A stretch of 64,000 nucleotides of DNA from Neocallimastix lanati (nom. inval.) (GCA_016946835.1 JACVTC010000031.1:1040001-1104000); one strand, 5' to 3'. Shown: positions 36,778-51,833, numbered from the stretch's first letter. Program-made: numbers and translations. The notes: generated by a model not told the origin, from the letters alone.

Positions 36778-39027
36778 TATTATTATTTAAATATTATTTA
36801 AAAAAATTAATTAATTAATAAAATTAATACTTCTTATAATAAATAGTATAATAATAATAATAATAATAATACAATAGACAAAAATTATTTCAATTTAAAA
36901 AGAAATGAATACATACAAATATTCAAGATTTTTAAGTTTTGCTATTACTTCTGGAAGTTTTGTTAACTCATTGTCATATAATATTCTAAAAATTTATTAA
37001 AAGTAAATTAAAAAAGAATTTTTTTTTTTTTTTTTTTTTTAAATACTATTAATCAAAAATATATATAACATTAAATAATAATATATATATTTAAATGGAT
37101 AATAATTACAATGATTTTAGATTTTCAAGTTCTCCAAATTCATTAGGTAAATCTTCTATTTCACAAGATTCAAAATTACTTTTTTTTTTTTTTTTTAAAA
37201 AAAAAAAATTATTAACAGTCGACCTAAACTAAACAAAACATATTATATATTTATAGTTCTATTTACATATTTTCAAGATTCTTAAGATATTTGATTTTTT
37301 TTGAAACGATCTTCATACTTTTATAATGTAGTTCACTAAAAATAATATATATATAATAAAAAAAAAATATTATGTAAAAAAATTTTAATTAATGATTTTA
37401 TAATATGAATAAGATATAAAATTAAAATTATCATTAATATTATTATTAATATTATATTAATATATATAAATAAAAATAGATTACTAACAATGTTTTTAAA
37501 TTTTTTAATTGTAAAATATCATCTGGAATATCTTCAGTTTTGTAACAATCACCACTTAAAGAACTTTATTTTTTTTTTTTTTTTTTCATCATTAAAAATA
37601 TATATTAAAAGACAAAGATTGTTAATAATTATTAACATTTCAATATTGAAATATATTATATATTATATATTATATATATTTTAAAACATATTTACAGTCT
37701 AGTAAGATTTTGGTTTTGTATTATTGGTTTAAAGCTTTTAATGGAATCTTCACAACTTAATGTTCTACATTTATTTATCATATATATACATATTTAATAA
37801 ATATGATATATATATATTATATATTTTAAGATATATTATATATATTGATAAAACAATATTAAAAATATTTATAGTATATACAATGATTCAAGATTATAAA
37901 TAGTATCCAGTGCCTTTACATAATTATTATTTCCATTTTCTATTGATCTATTGATTTATAATGACAAGTATATTAAGTATTTCATTTCATTTTATTTTTA
38001 TTTTTTAAAATAATAATGATAATATTAATAATAATAATAATAATATGATTATAATAATATAAATACTATAAATAAATATTTTTTCATTAACTTACAAATC
38101 TTTAGCTTTTCCTTGTTTATTAGCAGAACATACAACATATGTAATATCTTCTCCTAATTTTATCATTTGACGATATATTACTTCACATTCATCAATGTAA
38201 TCCCCGTAGTTCACTTGACATCCTTTAGTAACTAAGCAATAATCTTCTTCGTTACCACATTTGCCTTCTTTATTACAACATTGACCAGATGGACACTTAC
38301 CATGACCTTCACCACATTTACCATTTGTACTTTCTTCAATAACTTTTTCATCTTCACAAGTTTTAAAGGGTGTTTTTTCATTTTCAATTTGGCTTGTTGA
38401 ATAATTTACTTTAGAATCTTTAGGAACACATAAATCATAGTAAGAGGAATAATAACATTCTTCAATATTTTTATTAGTTAAAACTTTTCCAATAATATTT
38501 TTATTTTCATTAATATTACTAATAAATAAAAATTTAATCAATACATATTATTATATTATTATTATTATTATTATTATTTTAATATATTGTTTTATTTTTT
38601 TTTTATTTTTCTTTTTTTATTTTATTTATTTTGTATTCCATATGTATAAATGAAGCAGTACTTACAAATATTTCAATTTTTCCAATTTATTTAAAGATTC
38701 TGGAAGTCTACCATAAATAATGTTTGAATCCAAGTTACTTTATTTTATTAAAAATATATATATATATATAGATTTAATATTTTTAGCATATTAATTATTT
38801 ATTAATAAGGATATTAATTATTTATAAATATAATGATAAAGTAATAAATATATCTATTTACATGTATTCAATATTTTTTAAAGTTGGTATTGCTTCTGGG
38901 ATTTTTAATAAGTTATTTTCTTTGAGATTACTTTAATATAATATATATATTATATATATATAAATTAAATAATTAAAAATCTTATTAATATAATTTAAAT
39001 TTACTATGTAATATTTATATTTATTTA

Positions 39028-39097
<70 letters not shown>

Positions 39098-42000
39098 GAT
39101 TACAGATATTCAAGCTTTTTAAGATATTTCAATTGAGGAATTTCCGTTATACCATCTTTAACAAGCTCTCTATAAAAATTTTGCAAATAATTATATTAAT
39201 AAAATATTAAAAATTATTAATAAATATAAAATATAATGATTATTTTAAAATATAGTGTTTATTTATTTATTTAAACTAACAATTTAGTTAAGTTCTCTAG
39301 TTCTTTCAAAAAGTCCAAATTTTTTATAAAAGATGAGGATTTACGATCATATGAATTTATTACTCTATTATTGATCAATTTCGTTTAATTAAATTTATTT
39401 AAAATTTAATTTTTAGAATTTATGGTTATTTTTTTTTAAAAAAAAAAAAAAAAAAAAATAAAGTAGAAAATAAATATAATATATATAAACATTAATTACA
39501 ATTTACGAAGTTTGTCGGGATTTTTCAATGATTTGATATCAATCTTATCTGAATTTCCAAAACAATAAATAATTCTAATAATAAATATAAATATAGGGAA
39601 AATTAATTTTATATTATTTTTAAATATCATAATAAATAATTTTTTTGATTTAAACATTTTTATATAAATAAAAAAAAATTACAATTCTTCAAGATGAGAA
39701 AGAGAAAAAATTTCTTTATAATTATTAGAAGTTAATGTTAAATGACTAAGATTTCTATATAATAAAAAAAATTGTATGTATTAATATTAATATTAATATG
39801 TTAATAATAAATTTTATTTGATTTTTTTAATAATATTAAATAAAACTAAAATAAAAAATTTCTCACAAGATTTTTAAACTATCAGGAAGTTTTAAATCCA
39901 TAGGATCATCAATTCCATTGAAAAAAACATAATCTGAACTTACAATAGATCTATGCATTATTAATTATATTAATTTTAAATAATATAAAAAAAAAAAAAA
40001 AAAAAAAAAAACATTGTAAATATAAATAATTAATGAAATATTGAAATATTTAGAATTTATATAATTATAATAATATTACAATTCAGATAATTTATTAAGT
40101 TTAGATAAATCTATATCACATGCTGATGAAATTTTAAAATAACTATTAAAAATAAAAAAGAAAAAAAAAAAAAAAGTTAATTTTTTTTTGTTTTTTTGGA
40201 GTGGGTACAATAAAAAATATAATTATATATTACAATAATTCTAGATTATCAAGTCCATTAAAATTGTAGCTTGTTCCTTTGCAATGACTATTTTCAAGAT
40301 ACCTTATTTATTAAAATAATATTATTATTAATAATATAATTATAATAAAAGTTAATATAAGAAGAGTATATATTATTTGAAATTAAATATATATTTCTTA
40401 CAATTGTTTTAACGATTTTAATTTTTCAATATGATTTGGAAAATATTTTTCATTACCCATAGCATCATGTATCAATCTAATAAAATTGAATATATATAAA
40501 AAAATAAAATATTTAACAAATATATAAATAAATAACAAGAATGAATTGATTTGAAAATATTTTATCCTTTTATATAGAATTATATATTTATATACAATTT
40601 CGAGAGGTTTTTATTATTTTCGAATGGTGTAAAGTCATCTGAATCAAATACACAATGATAAAAATTTCTAGGAGAATATATATAAATATATTATTATTAT
40701 TATTATTATTTTATTATTATTTTATCATTATTATTATTAATTCATTATTATTATTATTTTATTATTATTTTATTATTATTATTATTAATTCATTATTATT
40801 ATTATTTTATTATTATTTTATTATTATTATTATTAATTCATTATTATTATTATTTTATTATTATTTTATTATTATTTTATTATTATTATTATTTTATTAT
40901 TATTATTATTTTGTTATCGTTAATATATTATTATTAATTCATTATTATTATTATTTTATTATTATTTTATTATTATTATTATTATTATTTTATTATTATT
41001 ATTTTGTTATTGTTAATATATTATTATTAATTCATTATTATTATTATTTTATTATTATTTTATTATTATTATTATTATTATTATTTTATTATTATTATTT
41101 TGTTATTGTTAATATATTATTATTAATTCATTATTATTATTATTTTATTATTATTTTATTATTATTATTATTTTATTATATTATTTTATTATTATTATTA
41201 TTATTTTATTATTATTATTATTATCATTTTATTTTGTTATAAAAAAAAGTGTAATTTAATTATAATATGAAAATTATGTTACTGTTTTAATTAATGTCTC
41301 ATATAGGTATAAATATTTACAATTCTTCAAGGTTACTTAATTTGGAAAGTTCTACTAAATTTTCCTTAGTCAACTTCACTTCAGAAAGTGTTCTATTATT
41401 ATTATTAAATATTATAACGCATTAATATATATTATGAAAATTATAAATTTTGATATAAAAAAAAAAAAGCTTATAATATTTACAATGTTTTTAACTTTTT
41501 GGATAATTTTAAATATTCGTTTTCAATTTTAATTACTTCTACTTCAGGAGTATATTTAATTCTTCTGAAATGATCATATTCAAAATTTCTAATAAAAATT
41601 ATTCAAACAATAATTAATATATTATTTATTGTACTTTTAAAATAAAATAAAATAAAATAAAATAAAATAAAATAAAATAAAAAAAAAAAAAAAAAAAAAA
41701 AGAAATAAAAAAATATATATATATAATAAAATATAATAAAGCTTAATATAAAAATTTACAAATGTTCTAATTCAGGAAGATCAGCAATTACAGAAGGAAA
41801 TTTTATATAACCAGGATGTGGAAGAAATGGATTTGAATATAGAGAATCTTGTTCTTCACCAAATTTAAATTCAACCGCATATGTACTAGTTTAGACAAAT
41901 AAATATTCATTTAATTTAAATAATTTTTATTTTTTATTTATACATTAGTTATTTATACATTAATTATTTATACATTAGTTATTTATACATTAGTTATTTA

Positions 42001-42432
42001 TTTATTTATTTATTTACTTTTTAATTTTTTTTTTTTTATGTATTCATATTATCTATTTTTATATTCGATAAACTTACAGATTTTTAATTGAATTATAAGA
42101 TAAAATTTGTTTAACATCTTCTTTTTGTAAAGCATAATTCCTTACTATTCTGTTTTTATCATAAGGATATAGAATAACAACAAAATTTTGAAATTTTTTT
42201 TTTGAATAATCAGAAAATAAAATTTATACTTATTTTTTTTTTTTTTTTTGACTTACAATTCTTCGACTTTTCCTTGACTATTAGTAACACATTTTTCAAT
42301 ATTTTCTTTGTAATCTAAGGATTTCTTTTTTAAATAATTCTCAATTTCATTACAATTATTTTTTTCCGCAGCAAAAACAAAGGAAGTCGCTAAGGAAAAG
42401 CTTAATACTTTAAATATAAATTTTAAATTCAT
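35658..42432 (-). CDS. secreted protein with two LRR + chitin-binding (CBM18) modules
   Basis: Twenty-five exons close in frame to 1022 residues: 42432-42257, 42149-42078, 41885-41760, 41588-41484, 41392-41321, 40667-40596, 40476-40402, 40302-40234, 40142-40080, 39950-39867, 39754-39683, 39574-39500, 39364-39281, 39169-39104, 38930-38862, 38737-38666, 38518-38096, 37947-37882, 37764-37696, 37563-37489, 37335-37267, 37178-37110, 36985-36917, 36675-36604, 36462-35658. A signal peptide (KFIFKVLSFSLATSFVFA) starts the chain. Module 1 has an N-cap with two Cys, about 15 LRRs (to ~450), a Cys-containing C-cap and a CBM18 at ~517-555 (GQCCNKEGKCGNEEDYC). Module 2 repeats this: N-cap ~556-591, seven LRRs, C-cap, a Ser/Thr/Lys linker and a terminal CBM18 (SGYCCSKYGWCGISDGYC). 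All 24 introns are phase 2. A secreted or cell-wall role binding chitin or GlcNAc glycans is inferred; no catalytic domain is present. Confidence 0.9.
35822..36240 (-). repeat. coding 24-bp minisatellite (Ser/Thr/Lys linker)
   Basis: Within the last exon, about 15 copies of a 24-bp unit encode the octapeptide STSKKSTT with small variants (TS for SS, KR for KK, one PSTF unit). The stretch joins the C-cap of module 2 to the terminal CBM18. It is a likely site of heavy O-glycosylation. The plus-strand open frame over it (VVDFLDVE repeats) is only the antisense of the repeat. Confidence 0.9.
40680..41235. repeat. compound (TTA)n/TTT microsatellite inside an intron
   Basis: The repeat fills most of the 653-nt intron between exons 5 and 6 of the LRR gene (40668-41320). 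Higher-order units recur, such as ATTATTTTATTATTATTTT and TTAATATATTATTATTAATT. The 195-residue Leu/Tyr/Ile/Phe plus-strand frame across it is an artefact of the repeat. Confidence 0.9.
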
Positions 42433-44319
<1,887 letters not shown>

Positions 44320-44324
<5 letters not shown>

Positions 44325-46790
44325 TTTTTTTTGGAGGTAGACAGGTCTTTACTGAAAGGGGTAAATTTTTACCTGTTTGCAGGTGTTTTCAAAAAGTTTT
44401 TTGTAATTATCCGGTTTTTTTTTTTTTTTTTTTAATGACCATAAGAGTTCCTGGTGTGTCATTTTGGAAAATTTTATATGTTTTACTGTTGAAAACGTAC
44501 TATCATTGAAATCATTGCCTTTACTACTAAATAATGAATAATTTGTGGCATTAGAATTATTTGAAAAATGGTATTATTCTGATGCTAATTTATTATACAA
44601 TGAATTCATTGCATTTTATAATTACTATTGGTACTATTATTATTATTATTATTATGATATAATGTGTTAGCTTTATTTTGAAATTGAGGTGAATAAGAAT
44701 TCCTGTTTCCTCACCATCAAAATTAATAATAACTAATAATTTTAAAAAAATAATAATAAAAGTTGAATTTTATATATATATATATAATTAAAACAACTGC
44801 CATAAAACGGTATTAATTTATTATTTTATAATGTATAAGTAATAAAGATTGATATTGGATTCATAATTACTTTCATTGGAGAGAAAACATCAATTGTGAA
44901 GACCTTCTCATTTTTATTGATTCAAAATATTAAGTATTATTGCTCATTTATTTATGTTTACATGGAGCGTTTCTGTAACAGAGTGGGGGAACATGTCATA
45001 TGTTAGTTTTTTTTTTTTTTTTTTTTTTTTTGAATAGGTAATCTATAAATAGTCATTATATTAGAAGGAATATTATTTTCTTGATGAATCATATTATTTC
45101 GATATGATGGAATTTGATATTGAAAGTTTATGAGAGAGGTGAATTAATTATAGATTTATTATTAATTAATCTATAAGGACTGTTGTTTGCATTGTTCTTG
45201 CAAATGGGTATTTGTGGATGATGTTTTAATAAAGGTAGATTTATAGGTTTATGATTAATTCTATTATTAAAGTAATGCGGTATTAGATATTGATTTGTTT
45301 ATAAGTATGAATTTATTTTTATGTTTATGACTGTGTAATTCAATAAGTTTGAAGAACTAAAATTCTTTTGGTTTTATACCATATTTAATTAATTTATCTT
45401 TTAAATAATTCAAACAATTAGGATCATCAATAATTTAATTAAGTTTAATAGTACATTCATTTTTACTTTTTTTTTTTTTTTTCAATTTTTGAAGTATCAT
45501 TAATTTTATTCTTTGATTAATTTCATTTAATACTAATGTATTATTTGAATGAATTTTAGAAAAAAAAACATTGTTTGCCTAATATGAAATAGTAGTATTA
45601 GTTCTATTTATTGATAAAAATGGTAAAGAGGTAGTAGTAGAAGAATTCCCTTCAATTTAACGTTTTTATTTGTTGTGAAAGATTGTATGGAAGTAGTTGA
45701 AGAGGATAATAAAGTTTATATTATATAAATTTTCATTTATATTAATGTCGTATTTATTAATAATGATGGTATGAACGTAATAGAGGATAATGGTTTATTT
45801 GAATTAGTTAGTAATATTTCTTTATCTAGTGTCTTATTTGTTGGTAAAGATGATATGGGTGTAATTTGTAGTAAAAGAAGATAATGAATTTATATCATGT
45901 AATTTTTTTTTATTTAATGTATTAGTTGATGGTATAAATGATATGATTGTAGTAGAGAAATAAATGATTTTTCTTCTTTATTTAATGGCTTGCTTGTTGG
46001 TGATTAAGGATATAGATGTAGAAGAAGAAGATAATAAACTTTTTATTATTAGGTAATTTTTCCTCATTCAATGACTTCCTTGTAGGAGATAATAAAATTG
46101 AAGTGAAAGAAGAATTTTGATTTAAATAGATTCTTCTTTATTCAAAGTTTTTTTTTTCAGGCAATGAAGTAGCGAGAAAGATGATGAATTTATATCATGA
46201 ATATTTTTTTCATTTAATATCTTACTTGCTATTGAAGTTGATATAGGTGAAGTAAAAGATGAAGATAATATTTTATCTAGTAATTTTTTTTTATTTGATT
46301 TAAATGACTTATTCTCATTTAATGCCTTGTTTGATGAAACTGACTTGGATTTGGACGTAGAAGAGGAAGATGATAAATTTGTATTAATGTTTTTTTTTTT
46401 TTTTTAATTAATGATTTGACTGTTGATAATGATGATATGGGTGTAATATATAACATGTTAAATTGTTATTAAGAAAGTTTTGTCCTTTAATTGATAACTT
46501 AAATACAAGTATTTTTCTTTTAAGGAAAGCTCTTGATTCTGTTACCTTTGCTCTTCTCATATGTTTTCTTTCATTTTTTTCAATTTTTACCTTTAAAAAA
46601 GGGTATATATTTTCTCTAAATCTATATTTTAGACAAAGATTAAAATGTCCATAAAAGTTATATCATTTAAATAAATGTATTTTTCTACAATAAAAAAAAA
46701 TTGATTTAAAAGAGGAAATACGCTTTCTGGAATTGAATTATTATCTTTCCAAACAAACAAAAAAAAAAGAAATAATAAATAAAAAGTTAC
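44320..46790 (-). pseudogene. broken Ser/Asn-rich protein gene
   Basis: On the minus strand, coding-like stretches follow each other with stops and shifts. From about 46790: KDNNSIPESVFPLLNQFFF, then YGHFNLCLKYRFRENIYPFL and MRRAKVTESRAFLKRKILVF. Next, about 46440-45640 is a degenerate Ser/Lys-rich repeat region (units like STSKSKSVSSNKALNENKS). Then come DDPNCLNYLKDKLIKYGIKP at about 45440-45370, an Asn-rich region, and KFSKMTHQELLWSL with NPDNYKKLFENTCKQVKIY near 44475-44360. The order suggests one former gene of some 2.4 kb. The family is not recognised. Confidence 0.45.
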
Positions 46791-46924
46791 AAGTATTTAA
46801 TAACTAATAATTATTAATTATTTTTTTAAAAAAAAAAGGTATTATAAAATGTCTTTTTATCTTTCCTTTTCAAATAATAAAAAATCTTTTCTTTAATTCA
46901 CTTTAAAATTTTTCAAACATTTTA

Positions 46925-47380
46925 CTATTTTACTATAACGATTTTTTTTTTGTAAGATTTCATATGATTCCAATGATGAAAAAAATAATTAAGACACATA
47001 TAATGAGTACCCATCTCCCCATTATTACCATTACAGATATAACTGTTAAATGTGATACACTGGCATACTAGTACAGCATCGCCCCTCCACACGTCGTTAC
47101 ACATTTCTGCCTGGGGGCTGTATTCCCTAACATTCCTACATATATCTCCATTAACCATGAGCATCGGAATAGGAACCATTCACCCCCTCCAGTGGGTGAA
47201 TGGTGTAATCATTGGCGTGAGGACATAATATCGCTTAATCAGTGCCTAGGATTAAGTCGTAGAGTAGTATCACAGGGGCTAGGCCCAATATACTACCAAG
47301 TAAAAGCCTTTTTGGATATCACTGTGGTTTTATGATACCCCAAGATAGATTCCAATGATGAGATTTTAGTTATTCTTTTT
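46925..47380 (-). other. GC-richer island with hairpins
   Basis: This stretch is clearly richer in G+C than its surroundings. It holds two perfect small hairpins: CCATTCACCC with GGGTGAATGG at about 47177-47204, and CTTAATC with GATTAAG at about 47234-47256. A minus-strand frame at 47179-46925 reads Cys-containing peptide (YSPQAEMCNDVWRGDAVLVC) and ends in poly-Lys-like sequence. The open frame is short and unrecognised. A captured foreign fragment, a transposon end or a structured RNA are all possible. Confidence 0.35.
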
Positions 47381-47384
47381 TTTT

Positions 47385-47415
47385 TTTTTTTGAAATTCAA
47401 ATTTTTTTTTTTTTG

Positions 47416-47465
<50 letters not shown>

Positions 47466-47784
47466 TATTATAAAAAAAAAATAATTTAAATAGCAAATAT
47501 ATATAGCAAATTTATATGTATAATAATATCTTAAATATGGAAATAAATATTTTATTATATTTCTTAATAATAATTGATTTCAAATGATGATATATAAAGT
47601 ATTATAGAAAATGTATGTTTATTTATTTTTATATCTATCCATAGTAATTAATAAATTTTACTATATTTATTTTATAATTTTTAAAATAATTTTTTTATTA
47701 AATCAAATTTTTATATATATAAAAATTTTTTTTTCTTTATTTTATTTTATTTTATTATTATTATTATTATTTATTTTTTTTTCG

Positions 47785-47823
<39 letters not shown>

Positions 47824-47850
47824 AGCAAATCATAGCAAAAATTTTTCATA
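47385..47850. repeat. homopolymer spacer
   Basis: Poly(T), poly(A) (47417-47449 and 47785-47822) and (TA)n tracts. The ORFs here are simple-sequence artefacts. Confidence 0.7.
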
Positions 47851-47962
47851 GGGCCGATGCGATGTCTTCAGTAGTAGATCAATGATGGTTTGTAGATTAA
47901 GCGTATTTCTTATTAATTCAATTTTTTGTGGTGAAATAAAAAAAAAATGTTCAATATATACA

Positions 47963-47998
<36 letters not shown>

Positions 47999-49093
47999 GT
48001 TTTAATGAAATCAATCAAAATTTTAATTCATTTAAATAAAAAAAAATTAATATATAAATATATATATATTTATGTATCTTCATTATTTGTATAAATATAT
48101 TTATTACAATTTCTAAATTAACCTCTTAACAGTATATAAATGATATTGTTTCGATCATTTTTTAATATTAACCATCTCAGTAGCATTTCAAAATGCAGGA
48201 AATGGTTGTTTATGTTCCATGACAAATACTATTTATTCAAATATAGTTTCTGTTAAAGAAATGTCTTTCTTTTTTATTATTTTAGTTTTACAATAATTAA
48301 TATAAATAAATAATTATATATCTAAATTTAAATATATAATAAATACTCATAAAGAAAAATATTTCATAAAATACAAAAAGTAAAAAACAAAAAATAGTAA
48401 TAACAATAGCAATAAAAAAAAAATTGTTATATATAATAATTATTTTAATTTTATATTATAATATATATATATATATATTAATCATTTAATTTTTTCTTAA
48501 TATATATATATTTATTTTAAAAATTTATAATTATAAAAAGAGGAACCTATATAGGACTATTAAATTCTGCATTTTCATTAGCTTTGATCATCTCTCTATT
48601 AGTTATAATTTTTTTTTACTGATATAATATCATATGTACATTTACAATAATTCTAAACATAATTTAAATATGTCCATTATACATGATTTTTTTTTATAAA
48701 GTAATCTATTTTTTAATTTATATATAAATAATATACAAATTCAATTTGTTTATATAAAAATAAATATAAAATTAGAGACGGGCATTTTATATTAATGTAC
48801 CAATATGTTAAGAATTAGTTTATACATTAAGATTCCCAGTTTAAAAGGTTTATTAATCGAAAAAATTGAAATAATTGGATTTAGAATAACCTTTATTTAT
48901 TTGGTAATTAATCTATATTAACATTTATATTAATATTAATATCATTATCTATATCTATCTATCTATATCTATTAATAACTATAACATATTAATATATATA
49001 TTTAATATCTATATTTTTTATTTTAATTTTATTTTCTTTTTTTTATTTTTTTTCCCAGTATCATTCAACAACTAATTCAATATAATAATATCA

Positions 49094-49124
<31 letters not shown>

Positions 49125-49168
49125 TTCACACTATCATTCAAACAAACTAATTCAATATAATAATTTCA

Positions 49169-49200
<32 letters not shown>

Positions 49201-50510
49201 TTATTGTGGTATGTATGTTGTTAGCTTTAAATTGTGTAGGTAACTGATATAATGAATAAATTATTACCAGAATAATAATTTTTATATATTTTATTTATTT
49301 ATTTATTTATTATTTATTTATTTATTTATTATTTATTTATTTATATATTTTCTCCTTTAATTATTATAAATATCATTTTAATATTAATTATATCTATATA
49401 TATATTTTTTATATTAATTATATTTTTTTATATATTAATGATATTTTTTTTATATAATTATTATATTTATTATTTATTATCTATTTATTAATTATTTATT
49501 ATTTATTATTTATTATTTATTATTTATTATTTATTATTTATTTATTAATTATTTATTATTTATTATTTATTATTTATTTATTAATTATTTATTATTTATT
49601 ATTTATTATTTATTATTTATTATTAATTAATTATTTATTATTTATTATTTATTATTTATTATTTATTATTTATTATTTATTATTTATTATTTATTATTTA
49701 TTATTTATTATTTATTATTTATTATTTATTATTTATTATTTATTATTTATTATTTATTATTTATTATTTATTATTTATTATTTATTATTTATTATTTATT
49801 ATTTATTATTTATTATTTATTATTTATTATTTATTATTTATTATTTATTATTTATTATCTATTATTTATTATTTATTATATATTACTTATTATTTATTAT
49901 TTATTATTTTAGATTTTCTCCCTCCTATTTTTTTTTTAAACATTTCTTTTTATATATATATAAATATATAAATTAAATATGATTATAATATAAAAAAAAA
50001 CATACAAAAAAAAATTTAAGATATATTAATAATAATTAATTAATTAATTATTATTAAATATTAATACTAATTTCTTTTTTTTTTTTTTTTTATTATTATT
50101 TTTTTTTATCTATTTTATATCCCTTTAAATTCTATATAATTTTTATTTTATATCCATTTTTATATCCCTTTATATTCTTTATTCTATTTTTTTTTTTATT
50201 TATTTCTATCTAACTTAATCATTAAAAATAAATTTATAATAAATTATAAAAATGTCTATACAGAAATTCATCATAGTAATACTTAAATATGATATATATT
50301 TATTTATCCAGAAAATAGACCTCATTATTATGTAAAGGATACTAATTTTTCATATTACACTACATTTTTACCTCCAGTAATCATTTTATTTTATCTATAT
50401 TTTTAAAAAGGTTAAAATACATCACCAAATAAGAAAATTCTTTGTAAACCATCAAGATGAATTCATACCAGTAGTTTCAGAAGAAGTTAATATAACATTT
50501 AATATAAACT
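47850..50510 (+). pseudogene. decayed MFS transporter, paralogue of the gene at 54457
   Basis: Exon-sized remnants occur in the same order as in the intact transporter. At 47860-47937, DVFSSRSMMVCRLSVFLINS matches the exon-5 segment with DIFGRRPVML. At 48165-48262, VAFQNAGNGCLCSMTNTIYS matches exon 6 (RAFQGIGGGCIISM). At 48541-48612, GTYIGLLNSAFSLALIISLL matches exon 7 (ATYMAVVNSVFSLSAIIGPL). At 48778-48905, RRAFYINVPIC and LLIEKIEIIGF match exon 8. At 49200-49245, CMLLALNCVGN matches exon 9 (CLLIGLNWGG). At 50310-50410, FSYYTTFLPPVIILFYLYF matches exon 14. Exons 10-13 are missing or replaced by the heptamer array at 49440-49915. Stops and shifts occur in most remnants, and motif A is destroyed (GRR to SSR). 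It is non-functional. Confidence 0.75.
49440..49915. repeat. heptanucleotide (TTATTTA)n array
   Basis: More than 400 bp consist of the unit ATTTATT repeated almost perfectly, with a few length variants at the left end. It lies within the decayed transporter, where exons 10-13 would be expected. A smaller array of the same type occurs at 51957-52112. Confidence 0.95.
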
Positions 50511-51794
50511 ATATATTTTATACTCTATATTATATATTATTCTACTTGTATATATATTCTACATCCAAATCATTTATTTTAATAAAATAAAAAAAAAAAA
50601 AATTTTATGATTATTATTCATATACCATATCTTATACATATATATATAATAATAATTATCATGGAAATGAAAATATATATTTAATTACTCCATTATATAT
50701 TACATTACATATTATTAATATTTTATTTTTATTTTTTTGGAAATATTACAATGATAATATTCTCTTTTATTATAATCCTATCACATATTAAATTGATATT
50801 TATAAGAAATGTTTTAGAACTAATGATATTAAAATACTAATAATTCAAAAAATATTTCTTTGCATTTTTAATAATATTTATTCCTGCCATTATTAATAAC
50901 AAATTATCAAATTAAGAAATTATATCTACATATATGTTTATTTATTTATTTATTTATTAAGCAATATATTTATTAATTAATTTCTTATTAATTAATTTAT
51001 TTATTACTTTATTTATTTACTAAATTAATTTTTTTTTGTTTTTGTTTTGGTTTTTTTTTCATTTTTCAATACTTTTTTCGTTTTTCTTGGACAGATTGAA
51101 TATATTTAAAAGTTTTTTAAATAAAATAAAAATATATATATATAAATAAATATAAATATTTTTATATTAAAATTTATGGAATATTCTTTATACAAATAAT
51201 ATATATTTTTAGGTTTTTAAAATTCATGGATAAAAATGTGGTAGAAAGGATTGCCCAGCACTTTCCTATAATAAAAAATGGCTCTAATTTTATAATAATT
51301 AAAGTTTCATTATAGTTACACTAAATTCAAAGAATTATAAAAATAAATTATTTATGTAATATATAAAATTAAGAAGTCAGTCATTTGTTATGATTTAATA
51401 TTCACTAAACCAATAACATCAGAAAGTACGCATTATTAATATATAAGAATCAAGTATTAAATCAATAAGTTAATAGGACAATTTAATAGGACAATTTAAA
51501 TTAAATTAAAAGAACTAGATTTTTTTTTTTTTTTTTTTTTTGAAAATAAAAATAAATAAAAATAAAAGTAATTAATAATTATAGGGATACATTTTTTTTT
51601 TTTATATTAATTAAAAAAAAAAGATTTTTTATATTTTATATATTTAAATATTAAATATAAATATAAATATAAATATATTTTATTTTATTTTATGTTATTT
51701 TATTTTTAGACCTCTCTTTTCACTGATTAAAAAGTTTAATTTTTATCAAAACCTTTTATAAAATAATATGAATTAAAATTTAATTTAATATTGT

Positions 51795-51833
<39 letters not shown>

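Noticed and set aside
38092-38541. Stand-alone 149-residue chitin-binding gene starting with ATG at 38541
   Set aside because: The frame is one exon (38518-38096) of the LRR gene. The ATG lies in the intron before a good acceptor, and both ends keep the phase-2 pattern.
40655-41242. 195-residue Leu/Tyr/Ile/Phe frame
   Set aside because: It lies inside an intron of the minus-strand LRR gene and is simple repeat sequence.
47177-47256. tRNA or known ribozyme in the GC-richer island
   Set aside because: Two hairpins are present, but no cloverleaf, T-loop GTTCGA-type sequence or ribozyme core could be fitted.
49440-49915. Heptamer array as telomere or CRISPR-like repeat
   Set aside because: The unit lacks the G-rich strand of telomeres, and there are no spacers between units.
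50255-50500. Possible lipid phosphate phosphatase fragment
   Set aside because: The FSYYTTFLPPVIILFYLYF segment aligns better with the last helix of the MFS transporter (TSYYITIFPAAIIALVISLF), in the right order behind other MFS exon remnants.
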